The position numbers were made by a program, and so were the translations under genes. 64,000 nt of DNA from Allosediminivita pacifica (GTDB lineage: Bacteria > Pseudomonadota > Alphaproteobacteria > Rhodobacterales > Rhodobacteraceae): assembly GCF_003054175.1 (NCBI RefSeq), contig NZ_QBKN01000008.1:94055-158054 (forward strand), given 5' to 3'. Shown here piece by piece: positions 26,566-35,382 of this stretch. Under the pieces are notes generated by a model that searched no databases, was not told the DNA's origin, and saw nothing but the letters and a program-made list of their open reading frames with translations. Positions within the stretch are counted from its first letter, which is position 1. Every line of letters starts with the position of its first letter.

Positions 26566-27060
26566 CTAGAACGGGATCTCGTCGTCGATGTCACGGGCCG
26601 GGGCGCGCGAGCCGCCGCCGCCACCGCCGCCACCACCGTAATCGCCGCCGTAATCACCGCCGGAGGAGCCGCCGTAGCTGCCCCCGCCGCCACCGCCGCC
26701 GCCGCCATCGCGGCCGTCGAGGAAGGTCAGTTCGCCCTTGAACGGGCGCAGCACGACCTCGGTGCTGTAGCGGTCCTGGCCGCTCTGGTCCTGCCACTTG
26801 CGCGTTTCGAGCTGACCCTCGATGTAGACCTTGGAGCCCTTGCGCAGGTATTGCTCGGCTAAGCGGACAAGCGGTTCGGCGAAGATGGCGACGCTGTGCC
26901 ATTCCGTCTTTTCCCGCCGTTCGCCCGTGTTGCGGTCCTTCCAGTTCTCGGATGTGGCGATGCGCAGGTTGCACACCTTGCCGCCGTTCTGGAAGTTCCG
27001 GACCTCGGGATCCCGGCCCAGATTGCCGATCAGGATCACCTTGTTGACGGATCCGGCCAT
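26566..27060 (-). CDS. ssb: Single-stranded DNA-binding protein
   Basis: Coats single-stranded DNA during replication, repair and recombination and recruits partners through its C-terminal tip. It has 164 residues. The N-terminal OB fold covers about residues 1-112 ([51 protein letters not shown]). A glycine-rich low-complexity linker follows (residues 117-150), and the acidic partner-binding tip DIDDEIPF is intact. It is divergent from the lytic transglycosylase and has its own terminator. Confidence 0.98.
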   Translation of the reverse strand: MAGSVNKVILIGNLGRDPEVRNFQNGGKVCNLRIATSENWKDRNTGERREKTEWHSVAIFAEPLVRLAEQYLRKGSKVYIEGQLETRKWQDQSGQDRYSTEVVLRPFKGELTFLDGRDGGGGGGGGGSYGGSSGGDYGGDYGGGGGGGGGSRAPARDIDDEIPF

Positions 27061-27250
27061 GACGCCCCCTTCGAATCTTTTTCAGTGGATCTCTTGCTGT
27101 TCGCGACACGCTACACGTCCCACCCCCGGAACGCTACACGGGTCCGCGCGGAAAGCAGTCGGGAAAGGGCGGCTTTTCGACGAGATGGTGGCGTCACCCG
27201 GCCGGTTCCGTTAAGGTCCGCCCAAAGCCAACGGGGACAGTAGGAACAGC

Positions 27251-27850
27251 ATGCGTTTGACGACGATCTGTGCGGTCGCGGTCGGGCTTATCGCGGGCTC
27301 CGCAGCCACGGCCGACATCCTTTCCACGCGCAGCCGCGCCGGGCTTTTCAGCAACCAGACCGGTGTTCTCGACAGCCGCGCGGCCCAGCAATACAACAAC
27401 TCGGTCCGCCTGCAGCCGCCGAAGGTAGTGACGCCGACCAAGTACGGCACGCTCGACGGAAGCGTCCCGGCCTATCGCGGCAGCTACAATGGCATCTATG
27501 CCGAGATGGCCCGCAGCGCCGCGCGCCGGCACGGCATTCCCGAGGATCTTTTCCTGCGGCTTGTCGCTCAGGAAAGCCGGTTCAACCCCAAGGCGCTGTC
27601 ACACAAGGGGGCGATCGGTCTCGCGCAGCTCATGCCTGGCACGGCAAGCCTTCTGGGTGTCGATCCCGCCGATCCGGAGCAGAACCTCGACGGCGGCGCG
27701 CGCTATCTCAAGGCGCAGTACCAGCGGTTCCAGTCCTGGAAGCTGGCGCTCGCGGCCTACAACGCTGGGCCCGAGGCGGTCGTGCGCCACGAAGGCGTGC
27801 CGCCCTATACCGAGACGCGCAATTACGTCGCCAAGATCTGGGGCAACTAG
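27251..27850 (+). CDS. Lytic transglycosylase (SLT domain)
   Basis: A 199-residue periplasmic peptidoglycan lytic transglycosylase. A signal peptide ends near SAATAD. The SLT (lysozyme-like) domain starts at about residue 85: Glu in LVAQESRFNPKALS is the catalytic acid, followed by GAIGLAQLMPGTA and the conserved ALAAYNAGPEAV block. It cleaves the MurNAc-GlcNAc bond with formation of 1,6-anhydroMurNAc. The gene is small, with no LysM or other cell-wall-binding domain. It precedes an unknown membrane protein by 141 bp. Confidence 0.92.
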   Translation: MRLTTICAVAVGLIAGSAATADILSTRSRAGLFSNQTGVLDSRAAQQYNNSVRLQPPKVVTPTKYGTLDGSVPAYRGSYNGIYAEMARSAARRHGIPEDLFLRLVAQESRFNPKALSHKGAIGLAQLMPGTASLLGVDPADPEQNLDGGARYLKAQYQRFQSWKLALAAYNAGPEAVVRHEGVPPYTETRNYVAKIWGN

Positions 27851-27991
27851 GGCGCATTTTAGGAAAGATGTCCGGAATATCCCTAGGTTGAGAGGCGACA
27901 TTCCGGTCCTCTCTTAACCGTGGCTTGCGGTCTTTCCCGGATCCTGTGGGCGGGTGCTTCGAACCAGGCACCCGTCAGGCAGGATCGCATA

Positions 27992-28966
27992 GTGTCACGA
28001 GCACCCGAGTCACGAAAAACCGACATCTTCAACACGGGCCGGGCCTTCAGGATGGTCGCGGTTCTGGTCTGCCTTGGCCTTCTTCTGCCCCGATCCGCGG
28101 CTGCGCAGACCGAGATATGCCGCCTTCCGCCCGAGGTGGAGGCGATCAGCGTCACCCTGCAGCAGATGGCTGGGCGGGACGCGATCGCCAGTGGCAACCT
28201 GAGCTACCTGCGGTCGCTTCAGCGCGACATATCGCGATCCCGCGTCCGGAGCAGGGTCGAGGCCTCCGGCATGATCCGCGGTGTGCCGATGGTGATGGAG
28301 ATGCTCGACCGGGCCGAGCAGATCGCCGCCACCGGCGTGATCGCCGACGCGGAGGGCCTGCAGCGCCTGATCCGCAACATCGACCAGATGGTGCGCCTCA
28401 ATTGCGTGCCGCTCGGGGGCGACGGGACGCAGGCGGCCCAGCCGCTGGGAACGGTGACCTACGCCGAGACGCGCGATTTGCCCAAGAATTTCGTCACACG
28501 CGTGATCGAGCCGATCCTTGGCATCGGCGCGGCCTTGCTGATGGTGACGGGGATCGCGGCGGCGGTCCTTGCGGGCGGGCGTGTCTTCCGCTGGTCCATG
28601 GCCTATCTCTACAACACCAAGGCCTGCCGGATCCCCGCCAGCCTGACGGCGCGCGACGGCTCCTTCCCGGTGGAGGGGCTCGTGACGACCATGGGGCGTG
28701 GCGGATTGCGCTTTCAGCCCGACGACGCGGCGCTGATGTACGCGCGTCTGGAGGCGATGCCCGCCGGCAAGGTGACCCTCGCGATTGGTGACGCGGCGAT
28801 CCCGGCGACGGTCAGCGAGAGCTATCCCGGCTACGCGCATTTCCGCTTTGCCGAACGGCTTTCCGTGCAGCAGCAGCAGGAGATCCTGCAGTGCTCGATC
28901 ATCACGCCCTTCTACATCGAGAGGAGCCGAAGGCGCGGGATGAACCTGCGCCGCGCCGGGTTCTGA
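27992..28966 (+). CDS. Exported membrane protein of unknown function, possible degenerate PilZ-like C-terminus
   Basis: A 324-residue protein from GTG at 27992, chosen for a GGCAGGA motif eight bases upstream; alternative starts are GTG 27920 and ATG 28052. A hydrophobic leader (MVAVLVCLGLLLPRSAAAQ) precedes a helical periplasmic region with two cysteines (ICRLPPEVE and LNCVPLGG). A central transmembrane helix (ILGIGAALLMVTGIAAAVLAG) then leads to a cytoplasmic domain of about 115 residues. That domain (RIPASLTARDGSFPVEGL, TMGRGGLRFQPDD) has the pattern of a PilZ-type barrel but lacks the RxxxR and D/NxSxxG residues that bind c-di-GMP. I do not recognise the family. Confidence 0.7.
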   Translation: MSRAPESRKTDIFNTGRAFRMVAVLVCLGLLLPRSAAAQTEICRLPPEVEAISVTLQQMAGRDAIASGNLSYLRSLQRDISRSRVRSRVEASGMIRGVPMVMEMLDRAEQIAATGVIADAEGLQRLIRNIDQMVRLNCVPLGGDGTQAAQPLGTVTYAETRDLPKNFVTRVIEPILGIGAALLMVTGIAAAVLAGGRVFRWSMAYLYNTKACRIPASLTARDGSFPVEGLVTTMGRGGLRFQPDDAALMYARLEAMPAGKVTLAIGDAAIPATVSESYPGYAHFRFAERLSVQQQQEILQCSIITPFYIERSRRRGMNLRRAGF

Positions 28967-28969
28967 GCG

Positions 28970-31054
28970 TCACTCCGCGGCGATGCGGATCACCGGCGTC
29001 ATGCCGCGGAACTCCTCTTCGGAAAGGTGGCACTTCACCTGGTGACCGTCCTGCATCTGCCGCATCGGCGGCACCTCGGTCTCGCAAAGATTGCCGGGGA
29101 CCTTCGATTTCCAGCGGCATCGCGTCTGGAAGGGGCAGCCCGGCGGCGGGTTCATGGCCGAGGGCACATCGCCCTCGAGGACGATGTGCTCTTTCGCGAC
29201 GCGGGTGTCGGCGATGGGCACGGCGGACAGCAGCGCCTCGGTATAGGGATGGTAGGGCGGGGCGAAGACCTGTTCCGTGGTGCCGAGCTCGACCACGTGG
29301 CCGAGGTACATGACCATGACACGGTCGCTCAGGTAGCGCACGATCGACAGGTCGTGGCTGATGAACAGCAGCGTGGTCTTGTGCTCGCGCTGGATCTCCA
29401 TGAGCAGATCGGTGACGGCCGCCTGGACCGAGACGTCGAGGGCCGAGACGGGCTCGTCCGCCACGACGATGCGGGCGTCACCGGCAAAGGCGCGGGCGAT
29501 GCCTACGCGCTGTTTCTGCCCGCCCGAAAGCTGCCGGGGCATACGGTCGGCGAATTCGCGCGGCAGCTTCACGAGGTCCAGCAGCGACAGCATCCGTTCA
29601 CGGCGTTCTGCCACCGTATCGCCGATGCCGAAGATCTCGAGCGCGCGCATGATTTGCGCCCCCACCGTCATCGAGGGGTTGAGCGTGTCGAAGGGATTCT
29701 GGAACACCATCTGGATTTCGGACACCGTCTTGGCGCCGCGGTCCTCGATCGACGTGTCCTGGATCTCGCGGTTGTCGAGAATGATCTTGCCCTCGGTCGC
29801 CGTCTCGAGCCCCATGAGCACCTTGGCGAAGGTCGACTTGCCGCAGCCGCTTTCGCCCACGATGGCCAGCGTCTCGGATTCGCGCGCCTCGAAACTCAGC
29901 GTCTCGTTGGCCTTGACCACCCTCGTCTCGCCCGAGCGCCCGAAGAGCGCGTTGGCGGCAACCTCGTAGTACTTTTTGAGCTCCTCCATGCGCAGGATGA
30001 CCTTGCCCGGCTCGGTCTTGTCGCGCGCCTCGACGCCCGAGAGCGGCGCGTGCCAGTCGATCTCCTCGAAGCGCAGGCAGCGCGTGGTGTGCCGGTCCGA
30101 ACCCTTTACGTCGAACATCGGGATCTCACGCTCGTCGCAGAGCCCCTCGACGAAGTAGTCGCAGCGCGGTCCGAAATTGCAGCCCGGCGGGCGTTCGTGG
30201 GGCAGGGGGAAGTTGCCCGGGATGGCACGCAGAGGGCGTGCCGCCTTATCGGCGCCGGGCAGCGGGATCGAGCGGAACAGCGCCTGCGTGTAGGGGTGCT
30301 GCATCTCATCGAAAACGTCGGCGATGCTGCCGCGCTCGACCGCCTCGCCGGAATACATCACGCAAATGCGGTCGCAGGTTTCGAGCACCAGTCCGAGGTT
30401 GTGCGAGATAAACAGCATCGAGGTGCCGTACTTCTGGCCCAGCTCCTTCACGAGGTCCACGACGGCGGCCTCCACCGTCACGTCGAGCGCAGTGGTCGGC
30501 TCGTCCAGGATCAGCAGGGAGGGTTCGGCCATCAGCGCCATGGCGATCACGATACGCTGCTGCTGCCCGCCCGAAAGCTGGTGCGGGTAGGCCTGCAGGA
30601 TGCGCTCGGGGTCCGGCAGCTTCACGTCGGTCACCACCTGAAGTGCCCGCGCGTAGGCCTCCTTGTCGCTGACGCCGCGGTGGATCTTGGGCACCTCCAT
30701 GAGCTGCTTGCCCACCCGCATGGCCGGGTTCAGACTGGCCATGGGCTCCTGGTAGATCATGGCGATCTCTGACCCGCGCACTCGGCGCAGCTCGTCGGCC
30801 GACATCTCCGACAGGTCGCGCCCCTTGAAGCGGATCGTGCCGCCGACGATGCGCCCGTTCACGCCCAGGTCCTGCATCACGCCAAGCGCCACGGTGGACT
30901 TGCCGCAGCCGCTCTCGCCCACCAGGCCCACCGCCTCGCCCGGCATGACCTTGACCGAGAAATCCATGACCGCCGGGATCTCGCGCAGGCGGGTGAAGAA
31001 GGAAATCGAGAGATTATCGATCTCGAGGATCGGCCCGTCATATTTGTCTTTCAT
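28970..31054 (-). CDS. Peptide ABC transporter, fused double ATPase subunit (DppD-DppF type)
   Basis: A 694-residue protein carrying two complete ABC ATPase domains, equivalent to DppD plus DppF in one chain. The first domain has Walker A GESGCGKST at residues 46-54 and signature LSGGQQQR; the second has another GESGCGKST and LSGGQKQR. Each is followed by the oligopeptide-family C-terminal region with a cysteine cluster (PPGCNFGPRCDYF and PPGCPFQTRCRW). It energises import of peptides or similar solutes. It is the last gene of the importer operon (SBP, permease, permease, ATPase); the gap to the upstream permease holds a dispersed palindrome. Confidence 0.95.
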   Translation of the reverse strand: MKDKYDGPILEIDNLSISFFTRLREIPAVMDFSVKVMPGEAVGLVGESGCGKSTVALGVMQDLGVNGRIVGGTIRFKGRDLSEMSADELRRVRGSEIAMIYQEPMASLNPAMRVGKQLMEVPKIHRGVSDKEAYARALQVVTDVKLPDPERILQAYPHQLSGGQQQRIVIAMALMAEPSLLILDEPTTALDVTVEAAVVDLVKELGQKYGTSMLFISHNLGLVLETCDRICVMYSGEAVERGSIADVFDEMQHPYTQALFRSIPLPGADKAARPLRAIPGNFPLPHERPPGCNFGPRCDYFVEGLCDEREIPMFDVKGSDRHTTRCLRFEEIDWHAPLSGVEARDKTEPGKVILRMEELKKYYEVAANALFGRSGETRVVKANETLSFEARESETLAIVGESGCGKSTFAKVLMGLETATEGKIILDNREIQDTSIEDRGAKTVSEIQMVFQNPFDTLNPSMTVGAQIMRALEIFGIGDTVAERRERMLSLLDLVKLPREFADRMPRQLSGGQKQRVGIARAFAGDARIVVADEPVSALDVSVQAAVTDLLMEIQREHKTTLLFISHDLSIVRYLSDRVMVMYLGHVVELGTTEQVFAPPYHPYTEALLSAVPIADTRVAKEHIVLEGDVPSAMNPPPGCPFQTRCRWKSKVPGNLCETEVPPMRQMQDGHQVKCHLSEEEFRGMTPVIRIAAE

Positions 31055-31088
31055 GGCGCGTGTCCCTTTGGGCTCGAGCGCGCGTGGC

Positions 31089-31135
31089 GCTTCTTCTTGG
31101 CGGAAATACTTCGGGGGTCCGGGGGCAGCGCCCCC
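31089..31135 (-). repeat. Dispersed intergenic palindrome, copy 2
   Basis: Read on the minus strand this is GGGGGCGCTGCCCCCG, then ACCCCCGAAGTATTTC, then GCCAAGAAGAAGC. It matches, with changes, the element at 15687-15744. It sits in the 90-bp gap inside the peptide-importer operon, between a permease gene and the ATPase gene, so it could lower expression of the ATPase or mark an mRNA processing point. Confidence 0.6.
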
Positions 31136-31144
31136 GGCCTTGTC

Positions 31145-32338
31145 TCAGTCACGCAAGGACTCCTCGCGCAGCCCGTCGGCCAGCAGGTTAAGGCCGAGCA
31201 CGAGGCTCAGCAGAGCCACCGCGGGGACCAGCGCCGGATGCAGGTAGATCTGCAAGAGCCGCCGTCCGTCGTTGATGGTGGTGCCCCAGTCGGGGCTTTC
31301 GGGCGGGAGGCCCAGCCCGAAAAAGCCCAGCGTGCCCAGGAGGATGGTCGTGTAACCGATGCGCAGGCAGAAATCGACGATGAGCGGCCCGCGCGCGTTG
31401 GGCAGGATCTCCCACAGCATGATGTACCAGCGGCCCTCGCCGCGGGTCTGGGCGGCGGCCACGTAGTCGCGTGTCTTGATGTCCATGGCGAGCCCCCGGA
31501 CGATGCGGAACACCGTGGGCGAGTTCACGAAGACCACCGCGACGAAGACCACGAGGATGCCGCCCGGCACGTCGAAGAGGTCGAGCGCCTGCGGCAGCAC
31601 CTCGACGCCCGTGCCCGCCTGCGAGATCAGCGAGAGGTAGAGCCAGCCGGTCAGTCCCAGCACCAAGACAAGCAGCGGTGTGCGCAGTTTCGGTCGCGTG
31701 TGGTAGCGCGAGTTCAGCAGCACCGCGAGGAAGACAATGGGAAAGACGAAGAGCACCGTCGCCATGTAGCTCGGGATGCCCGTCTCCACGATCTCGGGCG
31801 TGACCAGCAGGTAGAAGAGCAGGATCACCGGGAAGGCGAGAATGAGGTTGGCCAGGAACGACAACACCGTGTCGAGCCGCCCGCCGAAGTAGCCCGCTGG
31901 CAGGCCCAGCGTGATGCCCACCATGAAGGCGAAGAGCGTGGCCAGCGGCGCGATCTGAACGACCACCCAGGCGCCGTCGACCATGCGGGAAAAGACGTCG
32001 CGCCCGAGGTTGTCGCCGCCCAGAAGGTAGTAGGGATAGGCGCTCTCATCGCCGCCGCGCAGCGGGGTGCCGGGCACCTCGTTCTTCATGAAGGCGCTCT
32101 GGCCGAGACTGTCGTGCGTGACGATCAGGTCCATGGCGCCGAAGATGCCGGTGAAGACCCAGAACAGCACGAGCGCAAAACCGATCATGCCAATGGGGCT
32201 GTCGAACATCTTGCCGTAAAGCCCGAGCTTTCGCTTCCAGGTGATTGATACTGCGAAGACAATCGCTATCGAAACCCAGACAGGCAGGAATTGCGTGAGC
32301 ACGCGGGTGATGATTTCGGCCCAGGACAGGGGATCCAT
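31145..32338 (-). CDS. Peptide ABC transporter permease (DppC type)
   Basis: A 397-residue inner-membrane permease. The N-terminal half has a DppC-type leader with one helix and the segment DSPIGMIGFALVLFWVFTG. The family motif LLGGDNLGRDVFSRM is typical of DppC/OppC. The EAA loop region is DYVAAAQTRGEGRWYIMLWEILPN, which docks the ATPase. It is longer than the usual 300 residues because of an insertion near residues 190-260. Second permease of the operon, ten bases after the first. Confidence 0.93.
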   Translation of the reverse strand: MDPLSWAEIITRVLTQFLPVWVSIAIVFAVSITWKRKLGLYGKMFDSPIGMIGFALVLFWVFTGIFGAMDLIVTHDSLGQSAFMKNEVPGTPLRGGDESAYPYYLLGGDNLGRDVFSRMVDGAWVVVQIAPLATLFAFMVGITLGLPAGYFGGRLDTVLSFLANLILAFPVILLFYLLVTPEIVETGIPSYMATVLFVFPIVFLAVLLNSRYHTRPKLRTPLLVLVLGLTGWLYLSLISQAGTGVEVLPQALDLFDVPGGILVVFVAVVFVNSPTVFRIVRGLAMDIKTRDYVAAAQTRGEGRWYIMLWEILPNARGPLIVDFCLRIGYTTILLGTLGFFGLGLPPESPDWGTTINDGRRLLQIYLHPALVPAVALLSLVLGLNLLADGLREESLRD

Positions 32339-32348
32339 CGCTCTCTCC

Positions 32349-33395
32349 TTAGCTCACGCTGATGCGCGGGTTGAGATAGACATAGCCGATGTCCGAGATC
32401 AGCTGCGTCACGAGCACGACGAAGACCGACACGACCGAAACGCCGAGCAGCAGGTCAATGTCGTTGTTGCCGGCCGCCTGCACCAGCGTCCAGCCGAAGC
32501 CCTTGTAGTTGAAGAGCGTCTCGACGATCACCACGCCGTTCAGCAGCCATGGAAACTGGAGCATGATGACGGTGAAGGGCGCGATCAGCGCGTTGCGCAG
32601 CGCGTGCTTCACCACGATGTTGGGAAAGCTCACGCCCTTGAGCCGCGCCGTGCGGATGTACTGCGCGGTCATGACCTCGGCCATGCTGGCGCGTGTCATC
32701 CGCGCGATGTAGCCCATGCCGTAAAGCGCGATGGTCAGCACCGGCAGAAAGAAGTTCTCGAAGGTGGCGTTCTCCATCGCCTGCGTTGCGGTGCCCTTGA
32801 ACCACTTCAGCCCCACGGCGGAACTGGCGAAGACCGCGATCAGGATCACGCCCGAGACGTATTCCGGCGTGGCGGTGGTCACGATGGCCACGGTCGACAG
32901 GCTCCGGTCGGTGGCCGAGCCCTCGCGCATGCCCGCGAGCACGCCGATCAGCAGGGCCGTGGGCACCATGAGCAGCATGACCCAGAACATGAGCTTGCCG
33001 GTCAGGGCCAGCGCCTCGCCGATGATGCGGCCCGCCGGTTCCTGGAAGACCGTGGAAAAGCCCCAGTTGCCCTGCAGGACGCCACAGAAGGTGGGCGCTT
33101 CTTCGGGCGGCAAGCCGGTCTCGAAGCAGCGTCCGCGCAACTCGCCGTCGCTGCCCTCGATCACGTAGCCCGGCATCACGCCGAGCCACTGGCCGTATTT
33201 CACCAGCAGCGGCTGGGTGTAGCCGCGGTTGCCGAGCCAGGTTTCGACCTCGGCATCGGACATGCGGAAGTTGCCCTGCGATTTCGAGAGCTTTTCGAGG
33301 TTCGGATAGAGGTTCGTTAGGAAGAAGACGATGAACGTCAGGCAGACCGCCGTCAGCAGCATGATCCCGACCCGACGGAGAATGAACAGACCCAT
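32349..33395 (-). CDS. Peptide ABC transporter permease (DppB type)
   Basis: A 348-residue inner-membrane permease of the DppB/OppB family. It starts MGLFILRRVGIMLLTAVCLTF, the usual first helix. The EAA loop is MTAQYIRTARLKGVSFPNIVVKHALRNALI, and ALYGMGYIARMTRASM is also characteristic. A periplasmic stretch of about 90 residues follows the first helix (residues 30-125). It lies after the substrate-binding protein gene, separated by a hairpin that probably shapes relative mRNA levels. Confidence 0.94.
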   Translation of the reverse strand: MGLFILRRVGIMLLTAVCLTFIVFFLTNLYPNLEKLSKSQGNFRMSDAEVETWLGNRGYTQPLLVKYGQWLGVMPGYVIEGSDGELRGRCFETGLPPEEAPTFCGVLQGNWGFSTVFQEPAGRIIGEALALTGKLMFWVMLLMVPTALLIGVLAGMREGSATDRSLSTVAIVTTATPEYVSGVILIAVFASSAVGLKWFKGTATQAMENATFENFFLPVLTIALYGMGYIARMTRASMAEVMTAQYIRTARLKGVSFPNIVVKHALRNALIAPFTVIMLQFPWLLNGVVIVETLFNYKGFGWTLVQAAGNNDIDLLLGVSVVSVFVVLVTQLISDIGYVYLNPRISVS

Positions 33396-33454
33396 GGCGT
33401 CCCCTGGCTACTGGGTACCGGACGGCCGGCCCTTCGGACCGGTGAACTTGACGA

Positions 33455-33479
33455 GGGACCGCCCGCGGCGGGCGGTCCC
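33455..33479 (-). promoter_or_regulatory. Intercistronic hairpin between binding protein and permease genes
   Basis: A perfect 11-bp stem, GGGACCGCCCG (33455-33465) and CGGGCGGTCCC (33469-33479), with loop CGG, lies 11 bases after the stop of the substrate-binding protein gene. There is no T-run on the minus strand. Such elements after a binding-protein gene commonly act as partial terminators or as 3' stabilisers that keep the binding protein in excess over the permease. Confidence 0.7.
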
Positions 33480-33490
33480 GTTCTGTCTGG

Positions 33491-35158
33491 TCAGGCCGCG
33501 AAGCCCCATTTGTAGATCTGCGGCATGAAGGCGATGTGCATGTCCGCGCCGACCACTTCGGGCTTCATGTGGCGATAGAGCGAGCGCCAGTAGGGCAGGA
33601 TCGTCACGCCCTCGTCGACGAGGATCTCTTCCATGCGGCCCACGACCTCGCGGCGCGCGTCGGCGTCTGCGATCGAGTTGGCCTCGGCCAGAAGCGAGTC
33701 AAATTCCTCGTTCGAGAAGCCGAACTCGTTCCAGGCCTCGCCAGTGCGGTAGGCGAGCGCGAGGATCTGAACGCCGAGCGGGCGGTGGTTCCAGTTGGTA
33801 GAGCTGAAGGGGAAGTTGGTCCAGTCGTTCCAGAACGTGGAGCCGGGCAGGACGCGGCGGCTGACCTTGATGCTCGCGTCGCGCAACTGGGCTGCCACGG
33901 CATCGGTGGTGTTCTTGCGCCAGTCGTCGTCGATGGACAGCAGCTCATGTTCGAAATCGGCCATGCCGGCCTCTTCCATGAGCGCGCGGGCGCCTTCGGG
34001 ATCGTAGGGCAGGCGCTGCACACTGTCGTCGTATTCAGGGTGCACGGGGGCGACGTGGAAGTTGCGCGCCACCTCGCCGCGGCCGGCGTAGCCGAGCTCG
34101 AGGCAGATCTCGTTGTCGACGGCCATCACGAGCGCCTGGCGCACGCGCTTGTCGGCATAGGGCTTCATGCCGTCGACCTCGGCGTTCTGGTTGGGGCGCA
34201 CCACGATGGTCGCGCCGGTCACCACCTCGGACTTCTTGAGCCCGAGGGAATCGAGGATCTCGATGAAATCGCCCACGGATTCGTAAAAGACGTCGACCTC
34301 GTCGGCTTCGGCCGCGGCGAGCCAGGCGGCGGGGTCCTGCCCGTAGTCGATGTATTCGATCCGGTCGAGGTAGTAGCCGCCTTCCTCGAAGGCCTCGTTG
34401 CCCCACCATGGGTGGTCGCCCTTCACGAGGATGGCCTGGCGGCCGACGGAGAGTTCCTCGACGATCATCGGGCCGGTGCCGACGAGTTCGGAAAGGTCTG
34501 CCGCCGGGTCGTAGCTGGGGTGCACGACGGGGGCGGGATAGTCGGACATGCCAGCGATGATGGTGATGTCGGGACGCGGCAGGGTGAGCTTGATGGTGTG
34601 ATCGTCGACGATCTCGAGCACGCCTTCAGCAAGCTGGCCGGTCTCGGGGTCGATCAGCGTGTCCATGCGGCCGGCCATGGAGTTGCCTTCGACCGACTTG
34701 TCGCACCAGCGTTCGATGTTGAAGGCGACGTGTTCTGCGGTGAAGGGCTCGCCGTTGTTCCAGCTTACGCCCTGTCGGACATTGAGCGTGTACTCGGTGG
34801 CATCGTCGTTGGCTTCCCAGCTTTCCAGCAGCATGCCGCGGAAGGAGCCGTCGGAGTTGTATTCGACCAGCATTTCCAGGGTGCCGGCGGTGACCCAGCA
34901 CATCTGGCTCCAATCGTAGGTGCGCGTATCCTTGTGCTGGCGCACCTCGATCTGCATGCGCAGGGTGCCACCTTCCTGGGGCGTTTCCTGTGCGGCGGCG
35001 GGGCTGCCGAGGCCGCCGAGGGCATAGGCGGCGGTGGCGGTCATGCCGAGCATGGTGGAACGGGCGAGGAATTCGCGGCGATCCATGAGGCCCTGCTTGA
35101 ATTCACGCGCATAAAGCTTGGCAGCAGGGTGCACCCACTGATCTTTTGTCTGCGTCAT
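33491..35158 (-). CDS. Peptide ABC transporter substrate-binding protein (SBP family 5), Tat-type signal
   Basis: A 555-residue periplasmic binding protein of extracellular solute-binding family 5. It has an N-terminal cytoplasmic stretch and a twin-arginine-like signal [22 protein letters not shown], with cleavage near PAAAQE. Family segments include [31 protein letters not shown] and [15 protein letters not shown]. The ligand may be peptide, opine or nickel-type; it cannot be fixed from sequence. The start at 35156-35158 has CAGGGAGA upstream. It is the first gene of the importer operon, downstream of an AraC-type regulator and the direct-repeat site at 35312-35345. Confidence 0.94.
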   Translation of the reverse strand: MTQTKDQWVHPAAKLYAREFKQGLMDRREFLARSTMLGMTATAAYALGGLGSPAAAQETPQEGGTLRMQIEVRQHKDTRTYDWSQMCWVTAGTLEMLVEYNSDGSFRGMLLESWEANDDATEYTLNVRQGVSWNNGEPFTAEHVAFNIERWCDKSVEGNSMAGRMDTLIDPETGQLAEGVLEIVDDHTIKLTLPRPDITIIAGMSDYPAPVVHPSYDPAADLSELVGTGPMIVEELSVGRQAILVKGDHPWWGNEAFEEGGYYLDRIEYIDYGQDPAAWLAAAEADEVDVFYESVGDFIEILDSLGLKKSEVVTGATIVVRPNQNAEVDGMKPYADKRVRQALVMAVDNEICLELGYAGRGEVARNFHVAPVHPEYDDSVQRLPYDPEGARALMEEAGMADFEHELLSIDDDWRKNTTDAVAAQLRDASIKVSRRVLPGSTFWNDWTNFPFSSTNWNHRPLGVQILALAYRTGEAWNEFGFSNEEFDSLLAEANSIADADARREVVGRMEEILVDEGVTILPYWRSLYRHMKPEVVGADMHIAFMPQIYKWGFAA

Positions 35159-35311
35159 CGTCGTCTCCCTGTGACACATGTTGTCGTTATCCGGCGGGGT
35201 CTTTGCCATTGCGCCGTCGTTCTGCCGGTGGCGATGCGCTTTGTCCGTTTGGACGACATTGCGCATTGTTTTCCGCGTCAGGTCAACGGCAGGTTCCGCC
35301 AGTTAGATGTT

Positions 35312-35345
35312 CAAAAACGACAGTCGACCCGACCAAAAACGACAG
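35312..35345. promoter_or_regulatory. Two perfect 12-bp direct repeats, probable AraC-type operator
   Basis: CAAAAACGACAG occurs at 35312-35323 and again at 35334-35345, identical in all 12 bases, with starts exactly 22 bp apart (about two helical turns). This places both on one DNA face, the layout expected for the two half-sites of an AraC/XylS-family dimer. It sits in the 224-bp gap between the AraC-type gene and the binding-protein gene. A TTGACC on the minus strand at 35281-35286 lies downstream and could be part of the controlled promoter. Confidence 0.7.
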
Positions 35346-35382
35346 GGCGGCGGATTTCAAGCCACGTTGTCTCGACCTTACC

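Noticed and set aside
26606..26710. GC-rich repetitive stretch in ssb that looks like a tandem repeat
   Set aside because: It encodes the usual glycine-rich linker of SSB and needs no separate explanation.
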